NCBI GenBank assembly: GCA_902632875.1
Contig: CACPEI010000004.1
Coordinates: 1-42,354, forward strand
DNA length: 42,354 bases
Origin: an uncultured Pelagibacteraceae bacterium
GTDB lineage: Bacteria; Pseudomonadota; Alphaproteobacteria; Pelagibacterales; Pelagibacteraceae
Direction of reading: 5' to 3'
Each line of letters opens with the position of its first letter. Position 1 is the first letter of the stretch. Below the pieces are notes generated by a model. It did not search any database. It had not been told where the DNA came from and was given only the letters and a program-made list of their open reading frames with translations. Position numbers and translations under genes: made by a program. This document shows, piece by piece, positions 1 to 7,057 of this stretch.

Positions 1-1
1 A

Positions 2-61
2 AGTACTGATAAACTTGATGATTTTAATAAATGTTGTAACTATGTATTTTTGCCAAATTAA
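2..61 (+). CDS. C-terminal tail of an upstream gene (partial)
   Basis: An open frame enters from the left edge and ends at a TAA at 59-61, two bases before the next start codon. The visible 19 residues end in NKCCNYVFLPN. The tight spacing to the hydratase gene fits a co-transcribed cistron, which is why I read it as coding. Nineteen residues are too few to assign a family, and a chance open frame is possible. Confidence 0.4.
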   Translation, partial: STDKLDDFNKCCNYVFLPN

Positions 62-63
62 TT

Positions 64-840
64 ATGAAAAAAAGACAAATAGATAAAATTTCAGATAGTT
101 TGGTGAATGCTTTTTTAAAAAATAAAATCATTTCAGCTATTCCCTCAAAATTTACCAAAAAACTTTCAAATGCTGAAAAATTAAGAAAGTTGTGTGAAAG
201 CAAAATAAAAGAACCAATTGTAGGTTTTAAAGCTGCAGGAACTGGAATTCCATTAATAAAAAAATTAAGAGAAAAAGAACCTTTTTATGCATCTGTTTAT
301 AAAAGAAATTTTTTGAAAAGTGGTAAAAGGGTAAAAGTAAATAAATTCACTTTAGGAATTGAACTTGAGGTTTGTTATAAAGTTAAAAAATCTTTTTTTA
401 AAAGCAAAGGTTCAATTACAATGAAGAATATTTCAAAATATATTTCACATATAGCTCCATGTATTGAAGTAGTTGGTTACAGGCAAAAAAAAAAAGGAAT
501 TTCCTCCTTTGGAGATTTATGTAGTGACTTTGGTGCTAATGTAAAATTTTTAATTGGACCTAATAAAAAATACAAAAAAAATAATGTGAAAAACCTAATA
601 ACTAATATTGCAAATAAAAGAATAAATCAAAGTGTAAGTGGTAATACTAATACAGTTTATATAAACCCTCTAAACTCTTTAAGGTTTGTTTTAAATAAAT
701 TAAAAAAAGATAAAATAAAATTAGGAAAAAATTTCTATGTATTCACAGGCTCTACTGTAGGAGTAGTTCCAATTTTAGGTAAAGGAATTTATCAAGGACG
801 AATAGATAAATTGGGATCAGTTAAAGCTATTATATCTTAA
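64..840 (+). CDS. 2-keto-4-pentenoate hydratase-like protein (FAH superfamily)
   Basis: 258 aa, close to the usual length of MhpD-type hydratases, which add water to 2-hydroxydienoates or decarboxylate related keto acids in the cytoplasm. The N-terminal half contains GFKAAGTG (54-61), which matches the substrate loop of this family. GIELEVCYKV follows, with probable metal-ligand acids E100 and E102, then E135 in APCIEVVGYR. The C-terminus has VFTGSTVGVVPI and GKGIYQGRIDKLGSV, the family's closing motif. The gene follows the preceding frame by two bases, has no evident Shine-Dalgarno, and its TAA overlaps the next ATG (TAATG), so it is probably mid-operon. The substrate is unknown: no ring-cleavage genes are visible nearby. 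A run of adenines near 486-496 does not break the frame. Confidence 0.75.
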   Translation: MKKRQIDKISDSLVNAFLKNKIISAIPSKFTKKLSNAEKLRKLCESKIKEPIVGFKAAGTGIPLIKKLREKEPFYASVYKRNFLKSGKRVKVNKFTLGIELEVCYKVKKSFFKSKGSITMKNISKYISHIAPCIEVVGYRQKKKGISSFGDLCSDFGANVKFLIGPNKKYKKNNVKNLITNIANKRINQSVSGNTNTVYINPLNSLRFVLNKLKKDKIKLGKNFYVFTGSTVGVVPILGKGIYQGRIDKLGSVKAIIS

Positions 841-1991
841 TGGCTTTACATTTTAGCGATCAAGAATTTTCTAATAGAAAAAATAATACTATAAAATCCA
901 TGAAGAAGTTTGGTTTAGATGCGATTTTGATTTTTAGACAAGAGTCAATGTATTGGTTAACTGGCTATGATACTTTTGGATATGTTTTTTTCCAAACGCT
1001 TGTAATGGATCAAAAAGGAAACATGATACTTTTAACTAGAGCACCAGATCTAAGACAAGCACAAAATACGTCTAATATAAAAGATATTAGAATTTGGGTT
1101 GATAAAAATAATTCTGATCCTACACATGAGTTAAAAAATATTTTAAATGAGTTAAACCTTAAAGGAAAAAATATTGGTGTTGAGTATGAAGCCTATGGAA
1201 TGACTGGACGTTCTGCTATGAAATTAAATGAAACACTTAAAAATTTTTGTACTTTAGGAGATCACTCAGAACTAATTACAGCACTTAGAGTTGTAAAATC
1301 AGATGAAGAGATAACTTATGTAAAAAAAGCAGCAGAACTAGCTGATAAAGCTCTTGATGTAGTGTGGAAATTTGCAAAAAAAGGTGTGAGTGAGTCAAAG
1401 ATACTTGCTGAGATGAATAAAGTTATTTTTGAAGGTGGTGGTGATTATCCAGCAAATGAATTTATAATTGGAAGTGGTAAAAATGCATTATTGTGTAGAT
1501 ATCAATCTGAAAAACAAATTTTATCTAGTCCAGACCAATTAACTATTGAATGGGCAGGTACATACAAACATTATCATTCAGCAATGTTTAGGACTATACC
1601 TATTGGTAAAGCAAATAAAAAACATTATGAAATGCATGAAGCCTGTATCGCGGCTTTAAAAAATTGTGAAAAAGAGCTTATTCCTGGAAATAAAATAGGA
1701 AATGTTTTCGATATCCATGCCAAAACATTCGATGATCTAGGTTTTAAAAAAGCTAGAATGAATGCATGTGGATATTCTCTAGGGGCGACTTTTTCTCCTA
1801 ATTGGATGGACTGGCCCATGCTATACACAAAAAATCCTTATAATATAGAAGTTGGTAATATTTTTTTTCTACATATGATATTAATGGACTCAGATAGTCA
1901 ATTAGCGATGAATCTAGGTGAAACTTACTTAGTTAACGAAAAAGGGAGTGAAAGACTTGGGAAACAAAAACTTGATTTAGTTATCCTTTAA
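840..1991 (+). CDS. Peptidase M24 family protein, ectoine-hydrolase (DoeA/EutD)-like, degenerate metal site
   Basis: 383 aa with the two-domain creatinase/aminopeptidase P layout: an N-terminal domain (about 1-145) and a pita-bread domain (about 150-375). Canonical M24 metallopeptidases use five metal ligands (Asp, Asp, His, Glu, Glu). Here the corresponding positions read E237 (TIEWAG), A248 (HYHSAMFRT), Y312 (CGYSLG) and H345/M346; only the last acid, E361 (GETYLV), is kept. The same kind of substitution is seen in the DoeA/EutD branch, so an amidohydrolase acting on a small cyclic or N-acyl compound is likelier than a dipeptidase. The start overlaps the upstream stop, which implies translational coupling with the hydratase. 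There is no DoeB deacetylase in view, so ectoine itself is not established as substrate. Confidence 0.7.
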   Translation: MALHFSDQEFSNRKNNTIKSMKKFGLDAILIFRQESMYWLTGYDTFGYVFFQTLVMDQKGNMILLTRAPDLRQAQNTSNIKDIRIWVDKNNSDPTHELKNILNELNLKGKNIGVEYEAYGMTGRSAMKLNETLKNFCTLGDHSELITALRVVKSDEEITYVKKAAELADKALDVVWKFAKKGVSESKILAEMNKVIFEGGGDYPANEFIIGSGKNALLCRYQSEKQILSSPDQLTIEWAGTYKHYHSAMFRTIPIGKANKKHYEMHEACIAALKNCEKELIPGNKIGNVFDIHAKTFDDLGFKKARMNACGYSLGATFSPNWMDWPMLYTKNPYNIEVGNIFFLHMILMDSDSQLAMNLGETYLVNEKGSERLGKQKLDLVIL

Positions 1992-2006
1992 ATTTCAATT
2001 ATCAAA

Positions 2007-3122
2007 ATGGATACAGCAAATAAGATTTGGAAATTATTTAAATATTTATTATTCCTTTTAATTTTAGTTTTAATTTGTGATCTAACTATCAATTTTTTAT
2101 TACCCTCTAATGTTAAAAAAAAAATTGGAACAACGAAGAATTACTCTATTAAATCAAAAAGATTTCACCATGATATAGTTCCAAATATTAATGTACCTGA
2201 ATTTTGGGGAGATAAAAAATATCAAGTAATTACTAATAATCATGGCATGAGAGTTGGAGCAAACTACAATTATAATGTTGATAAAAAAAATATTGGATTT
2301 ATGGGTGACTCTTTTGTATACGGATCAGGTTTGGATTATAAAGATCATTTTATTACTCAAATCTATAATAAAAATGATAATTATAATTTACTAAACCTTG
2401 GATTTGTAAGTTATTCACCCTCTATATATTTTAAAAAGTTAGATTATTTTATATCAGAAAAAAAAATTAAGTTTAAAAAAATTTTCTTGTTTGTTGATAC
2501 ATCAGATATCCAAGATGAAGGTATATTTTATAGAGAAGATAAAAAAGGAAATATTGTTAGAAAATGGAATTCTGATGAAGAGAATGAGCAAAAAAATTTT
2601 AAATATTTACTTAAAAATTACTTAAAACAAAACTCTTTTGTATTCAAATTTTACGAAATTTTTTTTAGTGCAACAATCTCAGAAGGGCCTGCTAAGTGTC
2701 TAGAAAATAAAAATAACGTAACCAATTTCGTTAAATATTTAGATTATGAGAGATTTGGATACGCTTATGACACAAAAATTCAATCAAATAATTGGGTAAT
2801 TGAAGGTCAAAATAAAACTTTGTCTTATTTAGATAAAATTTATAATTTATTAAATGAAAATAGTATTAATTTAGAAATTGTTTACTATCCTTCTGCAATT
2901 GATATTCTTTATAATAATAAAGACACAGAAAAAAGTAATCATTTTAATTTATTAAAAGATTGGTCATCAATGAGGGAAATACCACTAATTGACACTTCAA
3001 AAGATTTTTTCAAGTATTCCAGTTCAATTCAAAATTACAGACAAAACCATATACTCTGTGATATGCATTGGAATTCAAACGGAAATAAAATTATTGCAAA
3101 AAATATTTTAGATAAAATTTAA
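2007..3122 (+). CDS. Membrane-anchored SGNH/GDSL hydrolase-like protein
   Basis: 371 aa. An N-terminal hydrophobic helix (about 12-33) acts as a signal anchor, placing the rest in the periplasm. GFMGDSFVYGSG supplies the block I GDS serine (S102), and CDMHWNSNGN near the C-terminus supplies the D352-x-H354 pair seen in AlgX/AlgJ-like acyl-transfer or esterase proteins. Its reading frame overlaps the tail of the carbamoyltransferase gene by four bases in convergent orientation. SGNH proteins of this type often modify exported glycans, so a role beside the carbamoyltransferase is plausible, but this is inference from proximity. The substrate is unknown. Confidence 0.65.
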   Translation: MDTANKIWKLFKYLLFLLILVLICDLTINFLLPSNVKKKIGTTKNYSIKSKRFHHDIVPNINVPEFWGDKKYQVITNNHGMRVGANYNYNVDKKNIGFMGDSFVYGSGLDYKDHFITQIYNKNDNYNLLNLGFVSYSPSIYFKKLDYFISEKKIKFKKIFLFVDTSDIQDEGIFYREDKKGNIVRKWNSDEENEQKNFKYLLKNYLKQNSFVFKFYEIFFSATISEGPAKCLENKNNVTNFVKYLDYERFGYAYDTKIQSNNWVIEGQNKTLSYLDKIYNLLNENSINLEIVYYPSAIDILYNNKDTEKSNHFNLLKDWSSMREIPLIDTSKDFFKYSSSIQNYRQNHILCDMHWNSNGNKIIAKNILDKI

Positions 3123-4954
3123 TCTAGTTCAAATTCTTCTGTGTAATCTTTTTTTAGATTAGGATCTTGCTTACTTTTTTCCAAAATACAATTTCCTATT
3201 ACTAAATAATCTAATTCTGTTCCCATAAAACAATTAAAAGCATCAGTAGGTGAGTTTACAATAGGCTCACCTCTTACATTAAATGAGGTATTTACAACAA
3301 GTGGGCAGCCTGTTTTTTCTTTAAATTTTGAGATTAAATCATAATAACGGCTATTTGTGTCTTTTGTAACTGTCTGAACTCTAGCTGAATAATCAACATG
3401 AGTTACCGCAGGAATTTCTGATCGCTTAATGTTTAACTTATCTATTCCAAAAAGATTTTTTTGTTCCTCACTCATTTCAATTTTTTTGTCCGTATTAATA
3501 TTAGAAACTAATAACATATATGGACTATCAACACTCATATCAAACCATGTTGATAAATCTTCCCGCAAAACAGATGGAGCAAAAGGTCTGAAGCTCTCTC
3601 TGTATTTTACTTTTAAATTAAGATTTTTTTGCATCTTGTCTGATCTAGGATCTCCTAAAATAGATCTTCCTCCCAAAGCTCTTGGGCCAAATTCCATTCT
3701 TCCTTGAAACCATCCAATAGCTTTTTCTTCTGAGAGAAATTGAGCAGTTTTGTCAATTAATTGATCATAATTAAAAATTTCATAATCAGCTCCTATTGAT
3801 TTTAGTTCTTTTTCTATTTCTTTTTGTGTAAAATCTGTTCCAAGATAAGAACCTTTCATATCGTCTTTTGAGTTAACAACTCTCTCATTTTTTTGTTCAG
3901 AATACCAAAGAGCCAAAGCTGCGCCTAATGATCCGCCTGCATCTCCAGCAGCAGGTTGTATCCAAATATTATCAAAAATTTTTTCTTGAAGAATTTTTCC
4001 ATTAGCAACACAATTTAGTGCTACACCACCAGCAAGACACAAATTTTTTAAACCATACTCTTTTCGAATTGATCTAGCTAATTTTATCATTATTTCCTCA
4101 GTGACTTTTTGAATTGATGCAGCAATATCCATATGAAACTGAGTTATCTTTTGACTTTGAGGATTACGAGGTTTTTGACCAAATAAATTGTCAAATTTTT
4201 CATTTGTCATTGTTAGTCCAGTAGCATAATTAAAATATTTTTGATCTAAACGAAATGTTCCATCACCTTTAATATCAATAAGCTTTTTTATTTTATCCAC
4301 ATAAATTGGGGTTCCGTAAGGTGCTAAACCCATTAACTTATATTCACCACTGTTCACTTTAAATCCTGTATAGTAAGTAAAAGCTGAATAAAGCAAACCC
4401 AGTGAATGGGGAAAATGGATTTCTTTTTTAATTTCTAAGTTATTATTTTTTCCAACAGCTACTGTAGTAGTTGCCCATTCACCTACTCCATCTGCTGTTA
4501 ATATAGCTGCTTCATTAAAAGGTGATGGGAAAAAAGCGCTTGCTGCATGACTTAAATGATGATCTGAAAAGAAAATATTTTGGTCAGATTTATAATTTTT
4601 ATCATGATTTTTAAGTTTGTTAAATAAAAGGTTTTTTTGAAAAAGCTTTTCTTTAATCCATAAAGGCATTGCCTTAGCAAAAGAAATGAAGCCTCTTGGA
4701 GCAAAAGCAACGTAAGTTTCTAACAGCCTCTCAAATTTTAAAAATGGTTTTTCAAAAAAAACAATTTGGTCTACTTCACTTAATTTTAAGTCTGCATATT
4801 CTAAAACAAAATCAATTGCATTATGAGGATAATTTGGATCATGTTTCTTTCTAGTAAATCTCTCTTCTTGTGCTGCTGCGATTATTTTCCCGTCTTTTAA
4901 AATACAAGCTGCACTATCATGATAAAATGCGGAAATACCTAATATAGAGGTCAC
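3119..4954 (-). CDS. NodU/CmcH/SxtI-family O-carbamoyltransferase
   Basis: 611 aa, full length for the family, which transfers a carbamoyl group from carbamoyl phosphate (via carbamoyl-AMP) to a hydroxyl acceptor. The N-terminal domain begins ILGISAFYHDSAA with H12, then AAAQEERFTRKKHD, DHHLSHAASAFFPSP (131-145) and LTADGVGEWATT. GGVALNCVANGK and the C-terminal QGRMEFGPRALGGRSILGDP are diagnostic for nucleotide and carbamoyl phosphate binding. The start is a GTG one base after the stop of the DUF5989 gene, so translation is probably coupled. Together with the two small membrane genes upstream it makes the order J-K-I known from saxitoxin-type loci. The acceptor is unknown. Confidence 0.9.
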   Translation of the reverse strand: MTSILGISAFYHDSAACILKDGKIIAAAQEERFTRKKHDPNYPHNAIDFVLEYADLKLSEVDQIVFFEKPFLKFERLLETYVAFAPRGFISFAKAMPLWIKEKLFQKNLLFNKLKNHDKNYKSDQNIFFSDHHLSHAASAFFPSPFNEAAILTADGVGEWATTTVAVGKNNNLEIKKEIHFPHSLGLLYSAFTYYTGFKVNSGEYKLMGLAPYGTPIYVDKIKKLIDIKGDGTFRLDQKYFNYATGLTMTNEKFDNLFGQKPRNPQSQKITQFHMDIAASIQKVTEEIMIKLARSIRKEYGLKNLCLAGGVALNCVANGKILQEKIFDNIWIQPAAGDAGGSLGAALALWYSEQKNERVVNSKDDMKGSYLGTDFTQKEIEKELKSIGADYEIFNYDQLIDKTAQFLSEEKAIGWFQGRMEFGPRALGGRSILGDPRSDKMQKNLNLKVKYRESFRPFAPSVLREDLSTWFDMSVDSPYMLLVSNINTDKKIEMSEEQKNLFGIDKLNIKRSEIPAVTHVDYSARVQTVTKDTNSRYYDLISKFKEKTGCPLVVNTSFNVRGEPIVNSPTDAFNCFMGTELDYLVIGNCILEKSKQDPNLKKDYTEEFELD

Positions 4955-4955
4955 T

Positions 4956-5105
4956 TTAAAATATTGTATATATAAATGGAGCTACTGCCGAGCCTTGAGT
5001 TAATACTATTAGTCCACCAAATACAACAAGAACAATTATAATTGGAAAAAGCCAATATTTTTTTCGTACTTTTAAAAATTCCCAAAATTCTTTAATAAAA
5101 CTCAT
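4956..5105 (-). CDS. DUF5989 / SxtK-like membrane microprotein (49 aa)
   Basis: ATG at 5105-5103 and TAA at 4958-4956 give a 49-aa peptide. It starts MSFIKEFWEFLKVRKKYW, followed by one transmembrane helix and the ending LTQGSAVAPFIYTIF. The basic amphipathic head, the KKYW-x-P junction and the QGSAVAPFIYT tail are the hallmarks of DUF5989 proteins, which recur beside O-carbamoyltransferases; SxtK of saxitoxin clusters is of similar size. It lies one base from the SxtJ-like stop and one base from the carbamoyltransferase GTG, so all three are surely one transcript. A role as a membrane tether or chaperone for the transferase is inference. Confidence 0.85.
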   Translation of the reverse strand: MSFIKEFWEFLKVRKKYWLFPIIIVLVVFGGLIVLTQGSAVAPFIYTIF

Positions 5106-5106
5106 A

Positions 5107-5490
5107 TTAGAATTGATTTTTCATTTTACTTTTTGGACCTTTTTTTTCAATCCAATAAGATTTATTTTGATTATATTTTAAACTTAAAATATCCTTTCTT
5201 AGCAATCTCATTATTAAACCAGTAGGTGTTACTACCAAGAAAAATATAATCCCCATTATTAAAGGTGAAATTATTTTTCCCAATATTATCCCAAACTTGA
5301 ACCAAATTTTATTCAATGGATTTAAAAATTTTGAATTTAGCAACCCTAAAATTAGAAATATAATAGAAGTGATTAGAGACCATATTCTTACCTCTCCATC
5401 ATTTATTAAAGGGTAAAGAGCTATCAATAAGAATACTAAGAAAAATACGACACCAAAACTTCTATTTGAGCTTATTTTAATTTCATCCAT
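5107..5490 (-). CDS. SxtJ family membrane protein
   Basis: 127 aa with three to four hydrophobic segments (about 12-28, 33-50, 64-90) and a polar C-terminus ending in a lysine-rich tail. The N-terminal SSNRSFGVVFFLVF, the segment LNPLNKIWFKFGIILGKI and VTPTGLIMRLLRKD are typical of the SxtJ family. That family accompanies O-carbamoyltransferases in natural-product and glycan loci and has no assigned biochemical function. It is the first gene of the minus-strand trio and has a promoter-like element directly upstream (5497-5525). Confidence 0.85.
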   Translation of the reverse strand: MDEIKISSNRSFGVVFFLVFLLIALYPLINDGEVRIWSLITSIIFLILGLLNSKFLNPLNKIWFKFGIILGKIISPLIMGIIFFLVVTPTGLIMRLLRKDILSLKYNQNKSYWIEKKGPKSKMKNQF

Positions 5491-5496
5491 AAATAA

Positions 5497-5525
5497 AGAT
5501 TACGATACTTATTGAGAATTTAAAA
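5497..5525 (-). promoter_or_regulatory. Promoter-like element of the sxtJ-like operon
   Basis: On the minus strand, TTTTAA (5525-5520), 17 bases, then TAATCT (5502-5497) resemble a sigma-70 promoter. The -10 ends six bases before the ATG at 5490, so transcription would begin at or beside the start codon. The same two blocks at identical spacing occur before the gene starting at 7018. Confidence 0.45.
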
Positions 5526-5585
5526 GATTTTAAAATTAATCAGTTTGAAGCTAGACTAAATCCTATGCCTGTATTAAAATAAGTC

Positions 5586-5705
5586 ATGCAAACAATTATA
5601 CTGTTAGCTTTAGTGATTGTCATTGGTTGGATTTTATTTAGGCCTTTTACACAAAAAGAACTTGATAGATACAATGATAAAGACTGGCCTGACGTGAATT
5701 TGTAA
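5586..5705 (+). CDS. Single-helix membrane microprotein (39 aa), unknown function
   Basis: The ATG at 5586 opens a 39-codon frame: one hydrophobic helix (IILLALVIVIGWILF, about 3-17), then RPFTQKELDRYNDKDWPDV, and TAA at 5703-5705. The composition (a clean helix followed by a charged tail with Trp and Pro) looks like a real small protein rather than noise. It sits alone on the plus strand between two minus-strand units and ends eight bases before the convergent oxidoreductase stop. I do not recognise a family. Confidence 0.55.
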   Translation: MQTIILLALVIVIGWILFRPFTQKELDRYNDKDWPDVNL

Positions 5706-5713
5706 ATTGCTAA

Positions 5714-7018
5714 TCAAATTTCAGATTTAGCTCTCAATCTCTCATACATTAGTCTAGCTTTAACACCTAAATTCAAAAAAGGTTGTGGTGGTAACCAAGT
5801 TGGTTTAGTTCTTGCCTCAATAGTTTCAATTTCTTTTGTGTGTTCATTGCTAGCCTTAATAGCAATTTGTTCACCAAATAATGTGCCTACTCCAATGCCA
5901 GAACCATTATAACAACCTGCAACAAATATATTTTCTTGAATTTTTTCAAAAATTTGAGAACTATTCCTGGTTCTTGAGACAATTCCTGACCAAGTTGATT
6001 GGATTATATCATCTGGCAATTGTGGAAATCTTTTTTTAATACCAATCTTTTGCTTTATAGATCTTTTTTTCAAAGTAGATTTAGTCATCTGGGATGGATT
6101 ATGAACCTCAGCAGTATTTCTAATCAAAATTCTTCTATCATTGGTCATTCTAATTGTTGCACCCATTGGTTTAACAGGTAAAACGCCCCACTCTTTTGGT
6201 TCTCCAATTGATAAAAATTCTTTTTCAGTCAAAGGCCTTGTCATACTTGCGGTTAGAGTAATTGGAAAATTATAATTTGCTCTAATACCAAGTGATTTAA
6301 GAAATCCATTAGTCGCAAAGATTATTTTTTTTGATTTTATTGAGCCACTTTTAAAATTACAATTAATTGTATCGTTAGACATTTTCCAATTTAATAATAA
6401 CGAATTTTCATAAAGTTTTACATTTTCAGGTAATGTATCAATCATTGCTCTTACTAATTTACCTGGATGTAATAAAATACCTCCTTTTGTATAAAGAGCG
6501 ATATTATAAAATTTAGTGCCTAATCTTTTTCTAAGGTCTTTATCAAATAATATATTATGCTCAAAGCCTAATTTAGATAAAGTATTTGAGAAATTTTCTA
6601 AAATATTTTCATCTTCAACTTTGGAAGATGCAAAATATTTTCCACATTCATTCCAATCGCAATTAACCTGATGTTCTTTGATAAATCTTTTAACTACATC
6701 TATTCCTAATTTATATATATCAGCTTTTTTTTTATAGTTTTCTAATTCTTTATTAGAGGTGAAACCATCATTAAGTGTTGTATCAACTAAATAACCTGAA
6801 TTTCTTGAGCTCGCGCCCTCGCCTGCTAATTGAGCATCCACTAATAGAATTTTTTGATTTGGATTAAGCTGGCCTAATTTTCTTGCAGCCGACAAACCTG
6901 TATAACCTGCACCTATAATCAACCATTCACAATTTAAATCTGATGAAATGGTTTTTGTATTCCTTCTTGGACTTAGATCGTTTACCCAACTACAGCTCTT
7001 ATCATTAACTACTTCCAT
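5714..7018 (-). CDS. FAD-dependent DadA/PuuB-type amine oxidoreductase
   Basis: 434 aa, the usual length of the glycine oxidase / gamma-glutamylputrescine oxidase group of the DAO family. It has an N-terminal SCSWVNDLSPRR lead, then the Rossmann dinucleotide motif IIGAGYTGLSAARKLG (34-49), and RNSGYLV where related enzymes contact FAD. The C-terminal AGCYNGSGIGVGTLFGEQIA closes the flavin site. These enzymes oxidise primary or secondary amines to aldehydes or keto acids. It lies 39 bases downstream of xsc on the same strand, so a sulfonated amine such as taurine (giving sulfoacetaldehyde, the Xsc substrate) is a reasonable guess. A partner like TauX is not in view. It has its own promoter-like element. 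Confidence 0.8.
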   Translation of the reverse strand: MEVVNDKSCSWVNDLSPRRNTKTISSDLNCEWLIIGAGYTGLSAARKLGQLNPNQKILLVDAQLAGEGASSRNSGYLVDTTLNDGFTSNKELENYKKKADIYKLGIDVVKRFIKEHQVNCDWNECGKYFASSKVEDENILENFSNTLSKLGFEHNILFDKDLRKRLGTKFYNIALYTKGGILLHPGKLVRAMIDTLPENVKLYENSLLLNWKMSNDTINCNFKSGSIKSKKIIFATNGFLKSLGIRANYNFPITLTASMTRPLTEKEFLSIGEPKEWGVLPVKPMGATIRMTNDRRILIRNTAEVHNPSQMTKSTLKKRSIKQKIGIKKRFPQLPDDIIQSTWSGIVSRTRNSSQIFEKIQENIFVAGCYNGSGIGVGTLFGEQIAIKASNEHTKEIETIEARTKPTWLPPQPFLNLGVKARLMYERLRAKSEI

Positions 7019-7024
7019 AAAGAA

Positions 7025-7053
7025 AGATTACGATAATTGTTAATTAATTAAAA
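7025..7053 (-). promoter_or_regulatory. Promoter-like element of the FAD oxidoreductase gene
   Basis: Minus strand: TTTTAA (7053-7048), 17 bases, TAATCT (7030-7025), with the -10 ending six bases before the ATG at 7018. It shares the 13-base block at 7023-7035 exactly with 5495-5507, both four bases from a start codon. Confidence 0.45.
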
Positions 7054-7057
7054 GATC

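Noticed and set aside
484..497. Possible frameshift at a long adenine run in the hydratase gene
   Set aside because: Family motifs before and after the run are in the same frame, so the gene is intact.
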